DNA of 64,000 bases, taken from assembly GCA_017526785.1 (NCBI GenBank), contig JAFXQV010000021.1, positions 62,001 through 126,000 of the forward strand. Direction: 5' to 3'. Position numbers and translations under genes: made by a program. Below are positions 42,909-51,267 of the stretch, piece by piece. The DNA is from Oscillibacter sp. GTDB taxonomy: Bacteria > Bacillota > Clostridia > Oscillospirales > Oscillospiraceae. The notes under the pieces are model-generated. The model made no database searches. It was not told the DNA's origin and was given only the letters and a program-made list of their open reading frames with translations. The number at the start of each line of letters is the position of its first letter. Positions within the stretch are counted from its first letter, which is position 1.

Positions 42909-44183
42909 TCACTCGTGAAGCGTGTAGCCCGTGTCTTCGTCCATGATTTCCAGCATACATTGCGCCACCTGCGGGTCAAACTGCGTCCCCGCGTTGCGCT
43001 TGATTTCGGCGCGTACCACTTCCTGCGGTAAATAGCGGCGGTAGCTTCTGTTGGATGTCATGGCGTCGTAGCTGTCCGCCACGCCGATAATACGCACTTC
43101 CAGCGGAATGGCGCTTCCGCCGAGGCCGTCGGGATAGCCCTTGCCATCGTAGCGCTCATGGTGCCATCTGGCACCTCTGGCAAGTTCGGGCATTTCCGTA
43201 ATGTTGCGGAGAATTTCACTGCCTTTTATTGCGTGCGTTTTAATTTTGCTGTACTCATCAGGGGACAGAGGGGTAGTCTTCCGTAAAACCGTATCGTCAA
43301 CGCCGATTTTCCCGACATCGTGCAGCAGCGCCATTTGGTAAACGCGCCGCGTTGTTTCCTTGCTCAGCTTCATGCGCCGGGCGAGCATACGCGCATATTT
43401 CGCCACGCGTTCGGAGTGACTGCCCGTGTAGTGGTCTCTCATGTCGATTGTCCGCGCAAAGGCGCGGATAGTCTGGCTCAACATTTTCCGCTCTTTGGCT
43501 ATCATGTGGTCGGAATACTCCAACTCATAGGAGACAAAGACCGTAAAAAGGGCGATAGTATCCGTAATGGTGGTCACGGAGACGCCGTAAACGAACAGTT
43601 GCACGATAATCCCCACAACGGGCAGGATGATGAACATCAGAAAGCCGTTCTTTTCGATGTTTTTCAGGGATTGCCAGTTGGAAAATATGAGGTTCGCCAG
43701 AATCATCAACGGCGCTTCCGTGAACAACAGCATAACCCAATACGTATTCAGGCGGTAGTAGCGGTTGCTCTCATCGAAAGCGTAGTAGAAGTCGAACACT
43801 CTGGACAGCGCCAGCAGTACGATACCCGCCGCAATGATGGACACGGCGGCATGTTTCAGTTTCCGGCTCTCGTTGCCGCCGTTCCTCTCGATGACGCGGC
43901 AGATGTAAAAGAGCAGGAACAGCAACAGCAGATAGTTGCACAGAAACACGGAAAAGTTGGAAATGCGTACCATGTGGTACCCGGTCAGGGTAAGGTTGCC
44001 CCGGTAGTAGTACGCCATTGCTTCCGTGACGTTGAGTGTCGCGTTGGTCAGCAACAGCGCCATTAGGTACAGAGACCCTGCGGCGTCATACTGCCGCGTC
44101 ACGTACACGCAAAGCGCCGTAATAAGAGAAAATATCGCGCTCCAGAACTCAAACGTAACTTGAAGGCATTGGGTAACACCCAT
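42909..44183 (-). CDS. Membrane HD-GYP domain protein (probable c-di-GMP phosphodiesterase)
   Basis: A 424-residue protein. The first 215 residues form about seven membrane helices, resembling a 7TM sensor module. The C-terminal part is a full HD-GYP domain: TGSHSERVAKYARMLA, HDVGKIGVDDTVL (the HD pair), THAIKGSEIL, HHERYDGKGYPDGL (the HH and GYP elements) and GVADSYDAMTSNRSYR. HD-GYP proteins hydrolyse cyclic di-GMP, in some cases other cyclic dinucleotides. No GGDEF gene is in the window. It has a promoter back to back with that of the nucleoside transporter. Confidence 0.92.
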   Translation of the reverse strand: MGVTQCLQVTFEFWSAIFSLITALCVYVTRQYDAAGSLYLMALLLTNATLNVTEAMAYYYRGNLTLTGYHMVRISNFSVFLCNYLLLLFLLFYICRVIERNGGNESRKLKHAAVSIIAAGIVLLALSRVFDFYYAFDESNRYYRLNTYWVMLLFTEAPLMILANLIFSNWQSLKNIEKNGFLMFIILPVVGIIVQLFVYGVSVTTITDTIALFTVFVSYELEYSDHMIAKERKMLSQTIRAFARTIDMRDHYTGSHSERVAKYARMLARRMKLSKETTRRVYQMALLHDVGKIGVDDTVLRKTTPLSPDEYSKIKTHAIKGSEILRNITEMPELARGARWHHERYDGKGYPDGLGGSAIPLEVRIIGVADSYDAMTSNRSYRRYLPQEVVRAEIKRNAGTQFDPQVAQCMLEIMDEDTGYTLHE

Positions 44184-44243
44184 GTCCGCCGCCTCCCTTT
44201 AGTACAAATATCATATCCCTGAAAATTTTTGCATTTTTCACAT

Positions 44244-44272
44244 AGTTTATCACGGTGTCCCCGCGCCGTCAA
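44244..44272 (-). promoter_or_regulatory. SigA-type promoter of the HD-GYP gene
   Basis: Minus-strand TTGACG (44267-44272), a 17-base spacer and TAAACT (44244-44249), about 60 bases before the start. Confidence 0.65.
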
Positions 44273-44366
44273 GGGACAAAGTTGTTACAGATATGTAAAG
44301 AAATCGTCTGTCGCCCCGCGGCGACAAAAGAGGCTGACAGATTCCATAAAAAACGCCCCGGGACAA

Positions 44367-44395
44367 TTGACTATTTCTGTGAAAACGTTTATAAT
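44367..44395 (+). promoter_or_regulatory. Strong SigA-type promoter of the BMP transporter operon
   Basis: TTGACT (44367-44372), a 17-base spacer and perfect TATAAT (44390-44395). Transcription should begin near 44402, leaving a leader of about 110 bases. Confidence 0.88.
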
Positions 44396-44404
44396 GGGCT
44401 TGGA

Positions 44405-44483
44405 GACAGGGAGTGGTTCCTTCCCTTCAAACCGTCATTGTCACGCTTCCCCGAATGGGGCAGGCACTCCCCGTGACAATGAC
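44405..44483 (+). promoter_or_regulatory. Structured 5' leader, candidate cis-regulatory RNA
   Basis: A perfect 12-base stem joins GTCATTGTCACG (44434-44445) with CGTGACAATGAC (44472-44483). Inside it lies the hairpin CCCC-GAAT-GGGG (44449-44460). In addition GGGAGTG (44409-44415) can pair with CACTCCC (44465-44471), which crosses the main stem and would make an H-type pseudoknot. No U-run follows, so it is not a plain terminator; the ribosome site starts about 12 bases further on. It does not match the purine, preQ1-I or TPP consensus as I remember them. Function is inferred from structure and position. Confidence 0.5.
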
Positions 44484-44512
44484 AACGGAATAACAAAGGA
44501 GGCTTTCGGAAG

Positions 44513-45613
44513 ATGAAGAAAAAGGTATTGTCATTGCTTCTGGCGGCGGCGCTGGTGCTGGCCGCGCTGACCGGGTGCGGCGGTTCGTCCGGCGGCGGGG
44601 AAGCGTCCTCCGACGGGTCGTACAAGGCCGCGCTCCTGATTGCGGGTACCCTCGGGGACAAGTCCTTCTGGGATTCCGCGAACGAGGGTCTGGCCGCCCT
44701 GAAATCCGAACTCGGCGACGCGTTCGACTACAAGGTGGAACAGATGGGCGCGGGCGCTTCGGACCAGTCCAATTACGAGCCGACCATGCTCGACTACTGC
44801 GACTCCGGCAAGTACGACGTTATCATCACGGGTTCCTTTACCATGCTGGACGCGCTCAACAGCGCCGTGGAACAGTTCCCCGACCAGAAGTTTATCTTCT
44901 TTGACGAGACGTTCGATTTCGCGGCCAACGGCAACCCCGATAACGTCTACAATATCCTGTTCAAGCAGAACGAAGTCTCGTACCTTGTGGGCGCGGAGGC
45001 CGCGCTGATGTCGAAAACGGGCGTGATTTCCTTCCTCGGCGGCATGGCGGGCAAGGTTATCAACGACTTCCTTGTAGGCTACATTCAGGGCGCGAAAGAC
45101 GCCCGCCCCGACGTAAAAGTGGCCGTCAGCATGGTGGGCAACTACGAGGACTCCGCCAAGGGCAAAGACCTGTCTCTCGCCATGTACAACGCGGGCGCGG
45201 ACTGCGGCTTTAACGTCGCCGGTTCGGCCGGTATGGGTCTGCTGGAAGCCGCCAAGGAGGCCAACAAACTTGCTTTCGGCGTCGACTCCGACCAAGCCGC
45301 GCTTCTGCCCGATTACGCCCCGTATATCCCCACATCCGCGCTCAAAAACGTGGGCAACGCGCTCTATGCCACGCTGAAACAGGACATTGACGGCAATCTG
45401 GCCTACGGCACGCAGGACTATTTCGGCTTCGCCGAGGGCGGCGTGAATCTGGTGAAAGACGCCCACTACGAGGAAATGGTGCCGGAAGACATCCGCGCCG
45501 CCGTGGACGAAATGGAAGCCAAAATCTCCGCCGGGGAAATCCAAGTCTACACCTCCGCCACAATGAGTACCGAGGAAATCGAAGCCCTGAAAGCCTCCGT
45601 CGCCCTTCAGTAA
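44513..45613 (+). CDS. BMP-family substrate-binding lipoprotein of an ABC importer
   Basis: A 366-residue lipoprotein: MKKKVLSLLLAAALVLAALTGCGG with lipobox LTGC, Ser/Gly linker, then the PnrA/BMP fold (LIAGTLGDKSFWDSANEGL, NEVSYLVGAEAALMSKTGVISFLGG, FGVDSDQAALLP). BMP proteins typically bind purine nucleosides or related compounds outside the cell. AAAGGAGG precedes the ATG by ten bases. It heads the operon with the double ATPase and two permeases, the standard order of NupA/Yuf-type guanosine or general nucleoside transporters. The ligand is inferred only. Confidence 0.93.
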   Translation: MKKKVLSLLLAAALVLAALTGCGGSSGGGEASSDGSYKAALLIAGTLGDKSFWDSANEGLAALKSELGDAFDYKVEQMGAGASDQSNYEPTMLDYCDSGKYDVIITGSFTMLDALNSAVEQFPDQKFIFFDETFDFAANGNPDNVYNILFKQNEVSYLVGAEAALMSKTGVISFLGGMAGKVINDFLVGYIQGAKDARPDVKVAVSMVGNYEDSAKGKDLSLAMYNAGADCGFNVAGSAGMGLLEAAKEANKLAFGVDSDQAALLPDYAPYIPTSALKNVGNALYATLKQDIDGNLAYGTQDYFGFAEGGVNLVKDAHYEEMVPEDIRAAVDEMEAKISAGEIQVYTSATMSTEEIEALKASVALQ

Positions 45614-45652
45614 CGGGCGCGGCGCATGCCGTTAGAAAGAGGGGAAACGAAT

Positions 45653-47206
45653 ATGGCTGAACAGTATGTCTTGCAAATGCAAAACATCATGAAAATCTAC
45701 GGAAACGGAGTAGTCGCCAACGAAGATGTCAGTCTGACCCTGAAAAAGGGGGAGATTCACTCTCTCTTGGGGGAGAACGGCGCGGGAAAAAGTACCCTCA
45801 TGAAAGTGCTGTTTGGGATTGAAGCCCCGGATTCCGGGAAAATCATCCTGAACGGCGAGGAAACTACCATCAAGTCCCCCATGGACGCAATCAGCAAGGG
45901 TATCGGCATGGTACATCAGCACTTTATGCTGGTGCCGTCGCTGACCGTGGCGGAGAACATCATTTTAGGTTCGGAGCCGAAAAACGGCCTCTTCATCGAC
46001 ATGAAAAAGGCCGTCGACGAAGCCCGGCGCATCGCCGAACAGTACAATTTCGACATTGACGTGACCGCGAAAGTCGAGGAAATCCCGGTCGGCGTCAAGC
46101 AGAAAGTCGAAATCCTGAAAGCGCTCTACCGCGGCGCGGATATCCTGATTTTGGACGAACCCACCGCCGTTCTGACGCCGCAGGAAACCGACGAACTGTT
46201 TGTACAGCTCGAAAAACTCCGCGCCGACGGACACACCATCATTTTCATTTCCCACAAGCTGGACGAAATCAAGCGTATCTGCAACCGCGCCACGATTATG
46301 CGCAACGGGCGCAGTATGGGTACGTACGAAGTCGCGGAAATCAGCACCGACGACATGTCAAAGCTCATGGTCGGGCGCGAAGTCGTGCTGACGTTCGACA
46401 AAAAGCCCCCCGCCCTCAAAGATGTCATGATGAAAGTCCGTGACCTGACCGTACACAACGCCCAAGGCGTCCTGAAAGTCGACCGCCTGTCGTTTGACCT
46501 CAAAGGCGGCGAAATCTTGGGTATCGCGGGCGTCGAGGGTAACGGGCAGTCCGAACTCATCAACACCCTGACGGCAATCAACAAATCTTACGCCGGGGAC
46601 GTTTTCATCAAGGGTCACGATATCCGCAAGGACACCGTAAAGGGCGTCCGGAACCTGAAATTCGGACACATCCCCGAAGACCGCATGACAAGCGGGTGCG
46701 CCGGGAATCTGAGTATCCGTGAGAACATGTTCTCGAACCAGTACGACGCCCCGGAGTATTCCGGACGGTTCCTGTTGAAGTCGAAGGTACTGGTACGGCG
46801 CGCCGCCGAACTCGCCAAAGAGTACCTTGTCAAGTGCAAGAACCCGGAGCAGAATGTGGGCATGCTGTCGGGCGGCAACATCCAAAAGGTGATTGTGGCG
46901 CGGGAGTTTTCCATTGACCCCGATATCATCATTGCCAACCAGCCGACACGCGGCATTGACGTGGGCGCGGCGGAGTTCATCCGGCGGCGCCTGCTCGAAT
47001 ACCGCGACGCCGGGTGTGCAATCATCCTTGTGTCGGCGGACTTGAACGAAGTATTTTCGTTGAGTGACCGTCTGGCGGTCATGTACAAGGGACGCTTTTC
47101 CGGCCTGTTCACCGACGTTGCAAGCGTCACGGAGGAACAGCTCGGACAGTACATGCTCGGTCTCCGGCATGACGAGGAACTGGAGGGGGCTATTTATGAA
47201 CGCTGA
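45653..47206 (+). CDS. ABC importer ATPase with two nucleotide-binding domains (nucleoside type)
   Basis: A 517-residue fused ATPase, as in ribose and nucleoside importers. Domain 1: SLLGENGAGKSTLMKVLFG, Walker B ILILDEPTAVLTP, with signature region VGVKQKVEILKALYRGA lacking the classical LSGGQ. Domain 2: IAGVEGNGQSELINTL (degenerate P-loop), MLSGGNIQKVIVARE and IIANQPTRGIDVGA. Degeneration of the second site is normal for this family. Start ATG 45653 is supported by GAGGGG upstream. Its stop overlaps the first permease start by 11 bases. Confidence 0.94.
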   Translation: MAEQYVLQMQNIMKIYGNGVVANEDVSLTLKKGEIHSLLGENGAGKSTLMKVLFGIEAPDSGKIILNGEETTIKSPMDAISKGIGMVHQHFMLVPSLTVAENIILGSEPKNGLFIDMKKAVDEARRIAEQYNFDIDVTAKVEEIPVGVKQKVEILKALYRGADILILDEPTAVLTPQETDELFVQLEKLRADGHTIIFISHKLDEIKRICNRATIMRNGRSMGTYEVAEISTDDMSKLMVGREVVLTFDKKPPALKDVMMKVRDLTVHNAQGVLKVDRLSFDLKGGEILGIAGVEGNGQSELINTLTAINKSYAGDVFIKGHDIRKDTVKGVRNLKFGHIPEDRMTSGCAGNLSIRENMFSNQYDAPEYSGRFLLKSKVLVRRAAELAKEYLVKCKNPEQNVGMLSGGNIQKVIVAREFSIDPDIIIANQPTRGIDVGAAEFIRRRLLEYRDAGCAIILVSADLNEVFSLSDRLAVMYKGRFSGLFTDVASVTEEQLGQYMLGLRHDEELEGAIYER

Positions 47207-48263
47207 AAAACGGTTTGAAATCTTCCGCCTGTTCTTCTCGATTGTTATCGCGCTTCTGGTCTCGTTCGCGCTGATTTTCATGGTGAGCAAGCAGCCCGTG
47301 GCGGCGATTGTGGCGCTGATTACGGGGCCTTTCAAGAGCGGGCGGAACTTGGCAAACGTCGTGGAGGCCATGATACCGCTTATCTTCACGGGAACGGGCG
47401 TCTGTATCATGTTCGCGGCGAATCAAATCAACTTGGCCTCGGAGGGCGCGTTTCATCTGGGCGGACTGGTCGCGGCCACATGCGCGCTGAAATTCGCGCT
47501 TCCCGCCGGGATTTCCCCCGCTGTGTGTCTGATTTTCGCGGCGGCGGCGGGCGCGTTCTTCACGGCGCTTCCGGCCATTCTCAAAATCAAGACGGGCGCT
47601 TCCGAAATGGTCGCGTCCCTGATGATTAACTATATCTCCCTCTGGTTCTGCACATTCGTGCTAATGCACTTCATCCTTGACCCGGCGGCGGGCGCGGCGT
47701 CCTACTCACTCCCGAAAAGCGCCAAACTCGTGACGCTCTTTTCCGGCACGCGCATTCACTTCGGGCTGATAATCGCGCTCTTGACGGCGGTCTTAGGCCA
47801 TATCTTCCTGTACCGGAGCAAAATGGGCTATGAGTTGCGGATAGCCGGGGCTAATAAGCAGTTCGCGGAGTATTCCGGCATTGACATTGTAAAGGTCATT
47901 CTGTTTTCGCAGTTAGTCGGCGGCGCTGTCGCGGGTCTCGGCGGCGGCGTGGAAATCCTCAGCCCGATTTACAGCCGCTTTACGTGGACATCCCTGTTAG
48001 GCTACGGCTGGGACGCCATTGTGATTTGTACGCTTGCGAAAAAGGACCCTCTCAAAACGCCGCTTGCCGCGCTGTTTCTGGCCTACCTCCGCACGGGAGC
48101 CTCTATCATGGCGCGTACAACGGACGTGACTTTGGAAGTCGTACAGATTACGCAGGGCGTGATTATCCTGCTGGCGGTCGCGGAGCAGTTCCTGAGCAAG
48201 ACGAAGCACCGCATTATTGCGCGGGAGGCCAAAGCGGCCTTGCAGAAAGAGGGGGTGGCGTAA
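47196..48263 (+). CDS. BMP-type ABC importer permease 1
   Basis: A 355-residue integral membrane protein of the BPD_transp_2 family with about ten helices. It begins MNAEKRFEIFRLFFSIVIAL; EAMIPLIFTGTGVCIMFAAN and GYELRIAGANKQFAEYSGID match the YufP/NupP-type component. GGAGGGGG precedes the start inside the ATPase gene, so translation is coupled. It pairs with the second permease, starting two bases after its stop. Confidence 0.92.
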   Translation: MNAEKRFEIFRLFFSIVIALLVSFALIFMVSKQPVAAIVALITGPFKSGRNLANVVEAMIPLIFTGTGVCIMFAANQINLASEGAFHLGGLVAATCALKFALPAGISPAVCLIFAAAAGAFFTALPAILKIKTGASEMVASLMINYISLWFCTFVLMHFILDPAAGAASYSLPKSAKLVTLFSGTRIHFGLIIALLTAVLGHIFLYRSKMGYELRIAGANKQFAEYSGIDIVKVILFSQLVGGAVAGLGGGVEILSPIYSRFTWTSLLGYGWDAIVICTLAKKDPLKTPLAALFLAYLRTGASIMARTTDVTLEVVQITQGVIILLAVAEQFLSKTKHRIIAREAKAALQKEGVA

Positions 48264-48264
48264 T

Positions 48265-49134
48265 ATGCTACGGCTGTTCTTTTCCCCGGATTTTTTGATT
48301 GCCATTCTCCGCGCCACGACGCCGATTTTGTTCGCCACGCTGGCGGCGGGTGTCGCGGCGAAAGCCGGTATCTGTAACATGGCCTTAGAGGGTATCATGC
48401 TGTTCAGCGCGCTGTTCGGCGTGATGTTCAGCCACATGACCGGAAGCTGGGTTATCGCGCTGTTGCTGACATGCGTCTGTGGCGGCCTCATCGGGCTTGT
48501 TTTAGCGTTCTTCATCCTGAACCTCAAAACAGACGAAATCCTCGCGGCAATCGCAATCAACCTCACGGCGACGGGCGGGACGGTGCTGTTACTGCTGGCC
48601 TTCTCCGGCGACAGAGGCTCCTCCACGTTCTCCACGGTCTCCGCGCCCGCAGTCGGCGGCGTCAACATTATGACTGTCCTTGCCCTGCTGATGGTCGCGG
48701 TCATGCACCTGTTCCTGTACAAGACGCCTCTGGGCTTGCAAATCCGTTCCGTCGGCGAGAACAAGAACGCCGCCGAATCGGTGGGTATCAAGTCCATACG
48801 GATACAGTATATCGCGCTGATTTTGAGCGGGATTCTGTGCGCGTGCGGCGGTTACTTCCTGTCCGGCGGCTACATGAACTCGTTCACGAAAAACATGCAG
48901 TCCGGGCGCGGCTTCATCGCGCTGGCCGCAAGCGAAATGGGCGCGAATACCCCTGTAGGCGGCTTCGCCGTGGCGTTGCTGTTCGGAATCGCGCAGGCGG
49001 TCGGGAACCAGTTGCAGTTGACAAGTATCCCCGTGGAACTCATCCAGATGATTCCGTACGCCACGACGCTGATTGGCCTTGCCGTGTTCAGCTACATTGT
49101 ACGGAAGCGCAAAGAAAAACTTGCCAGAGGATAA
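48265..49134 (+). CDS. BMP-type ABC importer permease 2
   Basis: A 289-residue membrane protein. ILRATTPILFATLAAGVAAK, AGICNMALEGIMLFSALFGV and GLQIRSVGENKNAAESVGI are typical of the YufQ/NupQ-type partner permease of nucleoside importers. ATG 48265 follows GAGGGGG in the preceding coding region. It completes the transporter. A palindromic repeat lies between it and the next small gene. Confidence 0.92.
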   Translation: MLRLFFSPDFLIAILRATTPILFATLAAGVAAKAGICNMALEGIMLFSALFGVMFSHMTGSWVIALLLTCVCGGLIGLVLAFFILNLKTDEILAAIAINLTATGGTVLLLLAFSGDRGSSTFSTVSAPAVGGVNIMTVLALLMVAVMHLFLYKTPLGLQIRSVGENKNAAESVGIKSIRIQYIALILSGILCACGGYFLSGGYMNSFTKNMQSGRGFIALAASEMGANTPVGGFAVALLFGIAQAVGNQLQLTSIPVELIQMIPYATTLIGLAVFSYIVRKRKEKLARG

Positions 49135-49142
49135 CGGCCTTG

Positions 49143-49210
49143 CTCCTCTGTCACCGCGTGAAACCTCCCCCGCATTGCGGGGGAGGCGCAAACTTGAATT
49201 TACTATTCGG
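49143..49210. repeat. CCTCCCCC/GGGGGAGG palindromic repeat
   Basis: CCTCCCCC (49164-49171) pairs with GGGGGAGG (49179-49186), flanked by GCGTGAAA on the left and CAAACTTGAATTTA on the right. The left flank and stem resemble 27447-27480 (CCGTGACACCTCCCCCGC). It may terminate the importer transcript or be an intergenic repeat of the genome. Confidence 0.65.
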
Positions 49211-49220
49211 AGTTTCGGAA

Positions 49221-49397
49221 ATGAAAAACAAAGTGTGCTTTATTGTGGGGATAATTCTCCTTATATTCGCGCTGGTATGCCCCTTTCCGTCACAATTCGG
49301 GATTTCGTGGGCGGTTTGGAGAGTAATTATGGGCGCGTTCGGCTGTGTTTTGCTTGCTTTGGGCGTTATTCTCTCCGTCCGTGCGCGGAGAAGCTAA
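49221..49397 (+). CDS. Small two-helix membrane protein, 58 aa
   Basis: Begins MKNKVCFIVGIILLIFALVC, followed by a second hydrophobic segment, VIMGAFGCVLLALGVILSV, and ends RARRS. GGAG is nine bases before the ATG. No family recognised. It starts 86 bases after the transporter and ends 27 bases before the mutase, so it may be translated from the same RNA. A helper peptide for the importer or an unrelated envelope protein are both possible. Confidence 0.55.
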   Translation: MKNKVCFIVGIILLIFALVCPFPSQFGISWAVWRVIMGAFGCVLLALGVILSVRARRS

Positions 49398-49424
49398 ACA
49401 ATGCGCGTATCACAGGAGGACACT

Positions 49425-51110
49425 ATGAACGAAACGTATCAACTGTGGTTGGAGAAACTTGACAAGAACAGTCCGCTGTATCAGGAATTACTCGACATTC
49501 AGGGTGACGAAAACGAAATCACGGAGCGCTTTTACCGTGATATCGAGTTTGGCACGGCGGGACTGCGCGGAATCTGCGGCGCGGGTACCAACCGTATGAA
49601 CGATTTAACGGTAGGACGCGCAACACAGGGAATCGCCGAATACATCCTGAAGTCCGGCGAAGACCCCAAGAAAGGCGTCGCTATCGCGTACGACTGCCGC
49701 CACCACTCGAAAGAGTTCTCCGAAATGGCGGCGGAGATTTTCGCCGGGAACGGAATCCGGTGCTACCTGTTCCCGTCGTTGCGCCCCACGCCGGAATTGT
49801 CGTACGCAATCCGCAAACTCGGCGCGGTGTCCGGCGTCAACATGACCGCAAGCCACAACCCCAAGGAGTACAACGGATACAAGGTCTACTGGAACGACGG
49901 CGCGCAAATTTCCGGGGAGGTCTCCAACGGGATTCTTGCCGAAATCCAAAAGCTGGACATGTTCGACACCTTCCCGCGTGTGCCGCTGGCCGACGCCGTG
50001 GAAAAGGGGCTTGTCGTCATGCTCGGCGAGGACATGGACAAAGATTATCTGAACTACGTCCTGTCGCTTGCGCAGAGGCCGGACGACGAACTCGATTTGG
50101 ACACGCCGATTGTCTATACGCCGCTCAACGGCGCGGGAAGTATTCCCATGATGGAAATGGCGAAAGCCCGCGGATTCCGTAACTTTACGATTGTCCCGGA
50201 ACAGAAAGACCCCGACCCCGATTTCAAGTCCGTACCGTTCCCGAACCCGGAGAACCCCAAAGCGTTCGCCGTCGCGGAGGAAATCGGAAAGCGTGTCGGC
50301 GCGGAAGTCCTGATTGCAACCGACCCCGATTCCGACCGCATGGCGGTGGAGGTCTCCGACGGCGCGGGCGGATACGTCGCGCTCAACGGCAACCAGACGG
50401 GCGGACTGCTTATCGCGTACCTTGCCCAGAGCAAAAAGGAACACGGCACACTCCCCGAAAAGTCCGCTATGATACAGTCTATCGTGACGGGCAACTTCGG
50501 GCGGACGGTCTGCGAGGACTACGGAATCAAGGTCTATGAGGCGCTGACGGGCTTCAAGAACATCTGCGGCCGTATCCCCGAACTGCAAAAGGACGGCTAC
50601 ACGTACTTTTTCGGCTATGAGGAAAGTATCGGGTGCGCGCCCGGAGAGGAAGTCCGCGACAAGGACGGCATTTCCGCCGGAATGCTCGTCTCCGAAATGG
50701 CGGCCTACTACCGTAAACAGGGTATGGGGCTTCTGGACGCGCTGGACGGCTTCTATCAGAAGTACGGCTACTTTTCGGAAGACCAAGTTTCCGTTGTCCT
50801 GCAGGGCAAGGCCGGACAGGAGCGTATCGGGCGCATTATGGACGCGTTCCGCAACGGCGGGAGAACGTCTTTCGGCGCGTTCACCGTCGCGCAGACCGTG
50901 GACTACATCCACGGCTACCGGGACATTCCCGCGCAGAACGCGTTAAAGTACGTCATGACCGACGGCAGTTGGTTCGCCATGCGCCCGTCCGGCACCGAAC
51001 CCAAAATTAAATTCTACTACTACGCCGTCGACCGCGACAAGGAAACGTCAAAGCGCCGTGTCGCCGACATGGTGTCCGCCGTCAACGCGCTGATTGACGG
51101 TATCGCGTAA
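49425..51110 (+). CDS. Phosphohexomutase/phosphopentomutase-type enzyme (PgcA family)
   Basis: A 561-residue alpha-D-phosphohexomutase with all four active-site elements: phosphoserine loop GVNMTASHNPKEYNGYKVYW, metal loop ATDPDSDRMAVEV, sugar loop FFGYEESIGCAPG, and phosphate loop MRPSGTEPKIKFYY. The length fits the PgcA/PGM2 branch, whose members act on glucose-1-P, glucose-1,6-bisP or ribose-1-P. Next to a nucleoside importer, conversion of ribose-1-P to ribose-5-P is attractive, but phosphoglucomutase is the more common assignment. AGGAGG precedes ATG 49425; an in-frame start eight codons earlier lacks a site. A clear terminator follows. Confidence 0.93.
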   Translation: MNETYQLWLEKLDKNSPLYQELLDIQGDENEITERFYRDIEFGTAGLRGICGAGTNRMNDLTVGRATQGIAEYILKSGEDPKKGVAIAYDCRHHSKEFSEMAAEIFAGNGIRCYLFPSLRPTPELSYAIRKLGAVSGVNMTASHNPKEYNGYKVYWNDGAQISGEVSNGILAEIQKLDMFDTFPRVPLADAVEKGLVVMLGEDMDKDYLNYVLSLAQRPDDELDLDTPIVYTPLNGAGSIPMMEMAKARGFRNFTIVPEQKDPDPDFKSVPFPNPENPKAFAVAEEIGKRVGAEVLIATDPDSDRMAVEVSDGAGGYVALNGNQTGGLLIAYLAQSKKEHGTLPEKSAMIQSIVTGNFGRTVCEDYGIKVYEALTGFKNICGRIPELQKDGYTYFFGYEESIGCAPGEEVRDKDGISAGMLVSEMAAYYRKQGMGLLDALDGFYQKYGYFSEDQVSVVLQGKAGQERIGRIMDAFRNGGRTSFGAFTVAQTVDYIHGYRDIPAQNALKYVMTDGSWFAMRPSGTEPKIKFYYYAVDRDKETSKRRVADMVSAVNALIDGIA

Positions 51111-51122
51111 GCCGCAATAACG

Positions 51123-51159
51123 AAAGAGCTGTCCCGTGATTCGCGGGACGGCTCTTTTT
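51123..51159 (+). terminator. Rho-independent terminator after the mutase gene
   Basis: AAAGAGCTGTCCCG (51123-51136) pairs, with one mismatch, with CGGGACGGCTCTTT (51144-51157), followed by a T-run. Confidence 0.92.
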
Positions 51160-51190
51160 CCGTTTTCATGTACTTTCCGCGCTTTGCCTC

Positions 51191-51219
51191 TTGCAATTCG
51201 GGCGGAAAACTGTTATGCT
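51191..51219 (+). promoter_or_regulatory. Probable SigA promoter of the glycosyltransferase gene
   Basis: TTGCAA (51191-51196), a 17-base spacer and TATGCT (51214-51219), about 50 bases before the start. Confidence 0.6.
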
Positions 51220-51267
51220 AAGTGCCGCCGCGCCGTGCGCGGTGACAATACAGAGAGGTCGTGACCT

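Noticed and set aside
44405-44512. Purine riboswitch upstream of the BMP importer
   Set aside because: The leader lacks the conserved loop and junction sequences I expect for purine aptamers; it is reported instead as an unclassified structured leader.
49605-50912. A 435-codon minus-strand frame opposite the mutase gene, and a similar one at 54239-55414 opposite eno
   Set aside because: Both lie wholly antisense to well-conserved enzymes and show no recognisable domains.
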